From Paenibacillus sp. HW567 (GTDB lineage Bacteria; Bacillota; Bacilli; Paenibacillales; Paenibacillaceae), in the NCBI RefSeq assembly GCF_000374185.1, contig NZ_KB910518.1, positions 1,606,546-1,670,545 of the forward strand: a stretch of 64,000 nucleotides of DNA. The letters run 5' to 3'. The position numbers and the translations under genes are program-made. Shown here in pieces: positions 61,072-64,000 of this stretch. How positions within the stretch are numbered: position 1 is the stretch's first letter; the number at the start of each line of letters is the position of its first letter. Below the pieces are notes generated by a model that worked only from the letters and a program-made list of their open reading frames with translations, had not been told where the DNA came from and did not search any database.

Positions 61072-62046
61072 TTAATCAATTATAAAGTCAATTCTTTTTG
61101 CTTGCACATCATTGCTTAAGTTCAGATATTCTGATTTTAAAGCTGAATTCTCTGTGCCATATTGTACATCCGTTGGTGTATCTACCGTGAAGATTATTTC
61201 TTCTCTTTCGCCGATTTTGTAAATATGAACGTTCTTCATAAGTTCCGGTCCCTCTGCAGACCACGCTTCTTTGGGCCAAGCGGTCAACGTAAATAGCAAT
61301 CCGCCATTTTTCTTGTTTGATTTATCAACAAATTTGTAGCTCTTCGTTTTTAGATCCGCATTAGTGGTGGTCACTACTTCATATTTGCCCTTCCATTGTG
61401 GCGGTAACTGGATATTTATATGTTGTTCGGATATTGTAATAATATCCTTTTGTGCAAGATCACTATGATACTGTTCTGTTGATTTGGGAATAGCCTCCAA
61501 CTTGTCGAATCTATATTTTAATCGTTCTATAAAGACCAATGCTTCAGTTCTGGTAACGGGGGCATTTTTCATGAAGCCTTGTATGGATCTTTCCGTTTTT
61601 CCCTTTGCTAACCCAGAATCCAAAAGGTACTGAATGGAGTCATCAACGGTAAAGTTTTTGCCGGCTGCATTGGCTAGGTAACGAGCCGTATTTCCTCTGT
61701 TCAGGGCGATCTGCTCAGAAGGCTGCAGCTCTGTCCAACCCAATTTATTGATATAGCTCAGATAAGGTTTCACCCAATCTTGGGTCTTTTGGTTTGAACT
61801 AAAATCGGAGGGCTGATAGCTTCTGATAAGCATGGCAAGAAATTCACCTTGACTTACCTTCGCATCCGGTTTAAAAGTTCCATCAGGATAGCCTTCAACT
61901 ATTTTATTTGTAATTGCTCTTTCGATATACTCCTGTCCCCAAAAATGATTAGGAACATCCTTGAACAACCTTGCTTGGTCCGCCAAGGCAATGTTCGCAT
62001 TAATAACGAGAAGAATGCCCAAGACACATGATAATAATTTCTTCAT
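61072..62046 (-). CDS. Secreted S-layer homology (SLH) domain protein
   Basis: Exported protein of 324 residues. A Sec signal (1-22, ending ALA) is followed by SLH repeats: LFKDVPNHFWGQEYIERAI and VEGYPDGTFKPDAKVSQGEFLAMLIR (residues about 27-75), a second, diverged copy to about 130 and a third with NAPVTRTEALVFIERLKYRF (about 160-180). The last 145 residues form a beta-rich domain with no recognised family. SLH domains bind pyruvylated wall polymers. AAAGGAG stands ahead of the ATG on the minus strand. The gene is lower in GC than its neighbours, which may reflect later acquisition. Confidence 0.9.
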   Translation of the reverse strand: MKKLLSCVLGILLVINANIALADQARLFKDVPNHFWGQEYIERAITNKIVEGYPDGTFKPDAKVSQGEFLAMLIRSYQPSDFSSNQKTQDWVKPYLSYINKLGWTELQPSEQIALNRGNTARYLANAAGKNFTVDDSIQYLLDSGLAKGKTERSIQGFMKNAPVTRTEALVFIERLKYRFDKLEAIPKSTEQYHSDLAQKDIITISEQHINIQLPPQWKGKYEVVTTTNADLKTKSYKFVDKSNKKNGGLLFTLTAWPKEAWSAEGPELMKNVHIYKIGEREEIIFTVDTPTDVQYGTENSALKSEYLNLSNDVQAKRIDFIID

Positions 62047-62349
62047 AACGATTCTCCAATCTCCTTTCGCAAAATAAATACGCTTCGTGAACCGAGGACG
62101 AATGTGCTGATTCCTATTGTACTCCTTTCTGAGGAGATTACCTTCAAAGTATATAACTCCTGAATTTGCTATTTAGTTGCATTAAATGTAAAAAAATTAG
62201 GCCGGCTCGTCCAAGGCTTCCAAGGTGGATAAGGTCATCTGGTCGCAGCAAGCATCGACACAGTAATATGCAAAATAAAACTGAAATACTTGCGTTTTTG
62301 GAGCAGCAGTGGTAATATTTTCGCTAAGTTAAGCCTGTGGTAGACAACG
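62047..62349. other. Gap upstream of the rib leader without recognised gene
   Basis: About 300 AT-rich bases between the SLH gene and the FMN riboswitch. They should hold the promoters of both units, but no convincing -35/-10 pair was seen on the plus strand, and no gene with a ribosome binding site. Confidence 0.5.
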
Positions 62350-62365
62350 AACTAAATATGTGATT

Positions 62366-62532
62366 ATCCTTCAGGGCAGGGTGCAATTCCCTACCGGCGG
62401 TGATGCTGCTGTACATTAGCTGAGAATGCTGATTGCGCTGCTCAGTCCGCTACCCGCTTCGTATGGTTCATACGGACGGTGGACCCGGTGTAATTCCGGG
62501 ACCGACAGTATAGTCTGGATGGAAGAAGGAGA
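62366..62532 (+). ncRNA. FMN riboswitch (RFN element) of the riboflavin operon
   Basis: RFN blocks in order: TCCTTCAGGGCAGGGTGCAA, TTCCCTACCGGCGGTGATG, a long variable stem, AGTCCGC, GGTGGACCCGGTGTAATTCC, GGGACCGACAGTATAGTCTG and GATGGAAGAAGGA. A terminator follows at 62664. FMN binding should stop transcription of ribD and the genes after it. Confidence 0.96.
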
Positions 62533-62663
62533 GATTGACGTGCTGTGCTTGTGTAGGCAGGCGTGGAGCAGTGTTTTCGAATATTATGTGCGAACTTTCA
62601 CAAGAGTAACTTTTGGCTGTTGGATCGCACGGTTTTATTTGAACTGCCCTATAACTCTCGTAT

Positions 62664-62705
62664 AACCCGTCTTGAACTCCTCCTGGAGATTGAGACGGGT
62701 TTTCT
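62664..62705 (+). terminator. Riboswitch expression-platform terminator
   Basis: AACCCGTCT (62664-62672) pairs with AGACGGGTT (62694-62702), with an inner CTCC/GGAG stem, followed by TTCTG. It lies between the aptamer and the ribD start. Confidence 0.8.
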
Positions 62706-62753
62706 GTTTGAACTGGATTTTCAGTATTACATCAATGTGATCGGAGGCAAGGC

Positions 62754-63854
62754 ATGGATAAAATGAATGACGAGTTTTATATGTCGCTGGCGCTGGATAT
62801 GGCGGAAAGAGCACAAGGACAGACAGGCATCAATCCGGTTGTCGGCTGTGTTGTCGTGAAGGATGGAGCCATGATTGGACTTGGAACCCATCTCCAGCGC
62901 GGGACAGGACATGCGGAAGTGCATGCGTTGAATATGGCCGCAGGCAAAGCGCAAGGCAGCACAGCCTATGTAACCCTGGAGCCATGCAGCCATTATGGCA
63001 AGACACCGCCTTGCAGCCAGAGGCTGATTGATGAAGGTGTTGCCAGGGTGGTTGTAGCCTGTGAGGACCCTAATCCTCAGGTTGCCGGCCGGGGAGTTGC
63101 CATGCTGCGTGAGCAGGGGATTGAGGTCGAAGTAGGGCTGCTGCGCAGCCGTGCGCTCAGGCTGAATGAAAAGTTTATCAAATACATTTTGACCAAGCAG
63201 CCTTTTGTTACGCTGAAAAGCGCCAGCACACTGGACGGCAAGCTGGCGACACGGACAGGGGACAGCAAATGGATTTCGAACGGTCAGGCCCGGGAAATTG
63301 TACATACGCTGCGGCACCGTCATCAGGGAATTATGGTCGGCGTCAACACCGTAATTGCCGACAATCCGTCCCTGACAACCCGAATGGAAGTGCCGGGACT
63401 GAATCCGGTCCGTATTGTCATCGACTCCACGCTGCGCATTCCGCTGGACGCGTCTGTAGTAAGCGACAAGCAGGCGCCAACGATTGTCGTCACTACAGAA
63501 TCCGCTGATCCGGTGAAGCGTGCGGCGCTTACGGATGCTGGTGTCCAGATCGTGGTCAGCGGCGCAGGTCCACGTGTGGACCTGCAAGCCGCGATGATGG
63601 CGCTCGGAGAGCTGGAGATTGGCTCAATTCTGCTGGAAGGCGGCGGAACCTTGAACGGCGCGATGCTGGAGAATGGATTTGTGGACCGCGTAATCCTCTT
63701 CTTCGCTCCGAAGATCGTGGGAGGCGGCGTGGCTGCGCCAGGGACCTTCGACTTTCCGGGCGTCGAGCTGATGCGTGATGCGATTACGCTGGAGGGATTG
63801 GAAGTGGAAGTGCTCGGGGATAATGTGTGTATCAGCGGCACGCCCATCCGCTAA
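62754..63854 (+). CDS. ribD: Riboflavin biosynthesis deaminase/reductase
   Basis: Bifunctional enzyme of 366 residues for steps two and three of the pyrimidine branch of riboflavin synthesis. The N-terminal cytidine-deaminase-like domain has the zinc site HAEVHALN (near residue 50) and PCSHYGKTPPC (about 75-86). The C-terminal reductase domain from about residue 145 starts PFVTLKSASTLDGKLATRTGDSKWIS and ends with the GGGTLNGAMLENGFVDRVILF block. GGAGG lies before the ATG. It is the first gene behind the FMN riboswitch; ribE follows after 42 bp. Confidence 0.97.
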   Translation: MDKMNDEFYMSLALDMAERAQGQTGINPVVGCVVVKDGAMIGLGTHLQRGTGHAEVHALNMAAGKAQGSTAYVTLEPCSHYGKTPPCSQRLIDEGVARVVVACEDPNPQVAGRGVAMLREQGIEVEVGLLRSRALRLNEKFIKYILTKQPFVTLKSASTLDGKLATRTGDSKWISNGQAREIVHTLRHRHQGIMVGVNTVIADNPSLTTRMEVPGLNPVRIVIDSTLRIPLDASVVSDKQAPTIVVTTESADPVKRAALTDAGVQIVVSGAGPRVDLQAAMMALGELEIGSILLEGGGTLNGAMLENGFVDRVILFFAPKIVGGGVAAPGTFDFPGVELMRDAITLEGLEVEVLGDNVCISGTPIR

Positions 63855-63896
63855 CCATGCGGGTGTCAGCCTAACCATATTTCAGGAGGGGATCTC

Positions 63897-64000
63897 ATGT
63901 TCACAGGCTTGATTGAGGAAGTCGGCGTCCTGCGCGGTGTCACCAGCGGAGGCGAGATGATGGTGCTGCATATCGGCGCTTCCCTTATCATGGATGATCT
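63897..64000 (+). CDS. ribE: Riboflavin synthase alpha chain (3' truncated by window end)
   Basis: Start of riboflavin synthase, which makes riboflavin from two molecules of 6,7-dimethyl-8-ribityllumazine. The visible 34 residues begin MFTGLIEEVG, the invariant N-terminus of the enzyme. CAGGAGGGG lies before the ATG. The remainder, and probably ribBA and ribH, lie beyond the window. Confidence 0.93.
   Translation, partial: MFTGLIEEVGVLRGVTSGGEMMVLHIGASLIMDD

Noticed and set aside
60843..61079. 78-residue minus-strand protein between the HxlR and SLH genes
   Set aside because: No ribosome binding site, runs through the HxlR terminator and overlaps the SLH gene end; no recognisable domain.
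62426..62665. 79-residue protein inside the rib leader
   Set aside because: It lies within the FMN riboswitch and its expression platform; the bases are explained by the RNA.

Overview
The window reads as chromosomal DNA of an endospore-forming, Gram-positive soil bacterium, most likely Paenibacillus or a close relative. Evidence: GerA-type germinant receptor genes, a spoVA-lysA-ppiB block, two YesM/YesN-type two-component systems next to sugar-binding lipoproteins, an SLH-domain protein, an LPXTG surface protein, strong AGGAGG-type ribosome binding sites and FMN riboswitches. No rRNA, tRNA, CRISPR array, intact insertion sequence or prophage was seen.

Layout. 1-909: 3' part of a YumC-type ferredoxin/flavodoxin-NADP reductase. 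1068-5207: a germinant-receptor operon (A, C and B subunits) with a small convergent membrane-protein gene. 5391-8599: a Fur-controlled iron block (siderophore-binding lipoprotein, Btr-like AraC regulator with a built-in binding-protein domain, [2Fe-2S] thioredoxin-like protein). 8706-20697: a carbohydrate locus (two ABC permeases, binding protein, sensor kinase, response regulator, heparinase II/III-like protein, GH88 unsaturated uronyl hydrolase, DUF2264 protein), probably for import and intracellular breakdown of uronic-acid oligosaccharides. 20828-26319: acetyltransferase, P-loop kinase-like protein, AI-2E family permease, carboxylesterase and a membrane-anchored PstS-like protein. 26528-27793: an FMN riboswitch ahead of an EamA/DMT transporter, hence a probable flavin transporter. 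27989-34289: a second YesM/YesN pair, an LplA-like binding protein without permeases, and a secreted GH53 endo-galactanase behind a near-perfect cre site.

34576-40579: spoVAA-spoVAB-spoVAF-lysA-ppiB. This matches the ends of the Bacillus spoVA-lysA-ppiB order but lacks spoVAC, spoVAD and spoVAE between AB and AF, and the SpoVAF-like protein carries a repeat-rich extension of about 430 residues. 40661-45345: a TIGR02206-type membrane protein and a 1193-residue LPXTG surface protein behind a structured leader. 45400-46328: a non-coding stretch made of layered repeats. 46329-49042: an MFS transporter divergent from an XRE-TPR regulator, with two matching palindromes between them. 49121-50839: mscL and another MFS gene. 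51171-59531: a sulfur-scavenging operon (sulfonate-type ABC transporter, flavin monooxygenase, class II aldolase, cysteine synthase, gamma-glutamyltransferase). 59687-62046: a quinone reductase/HxlR pair and an SLH protein. 62366-64000: a second FMN riboswitch driving ribD and ribE, cut by the window end.

Points most worth a second look: the SpoVAF extension with its duplicated KGFxARLFGDDE motif; the FMN-riboswitch-controlled EamA transporter; a 30-nt copy of the rib leader's 5' edge stranded behind an unrelated MFS gene; three kinds of intergenic repeat or palindrome; and the composite sulfur operon. I did not find a clearly new multi-gene system such as a novel defence or secretion locus.
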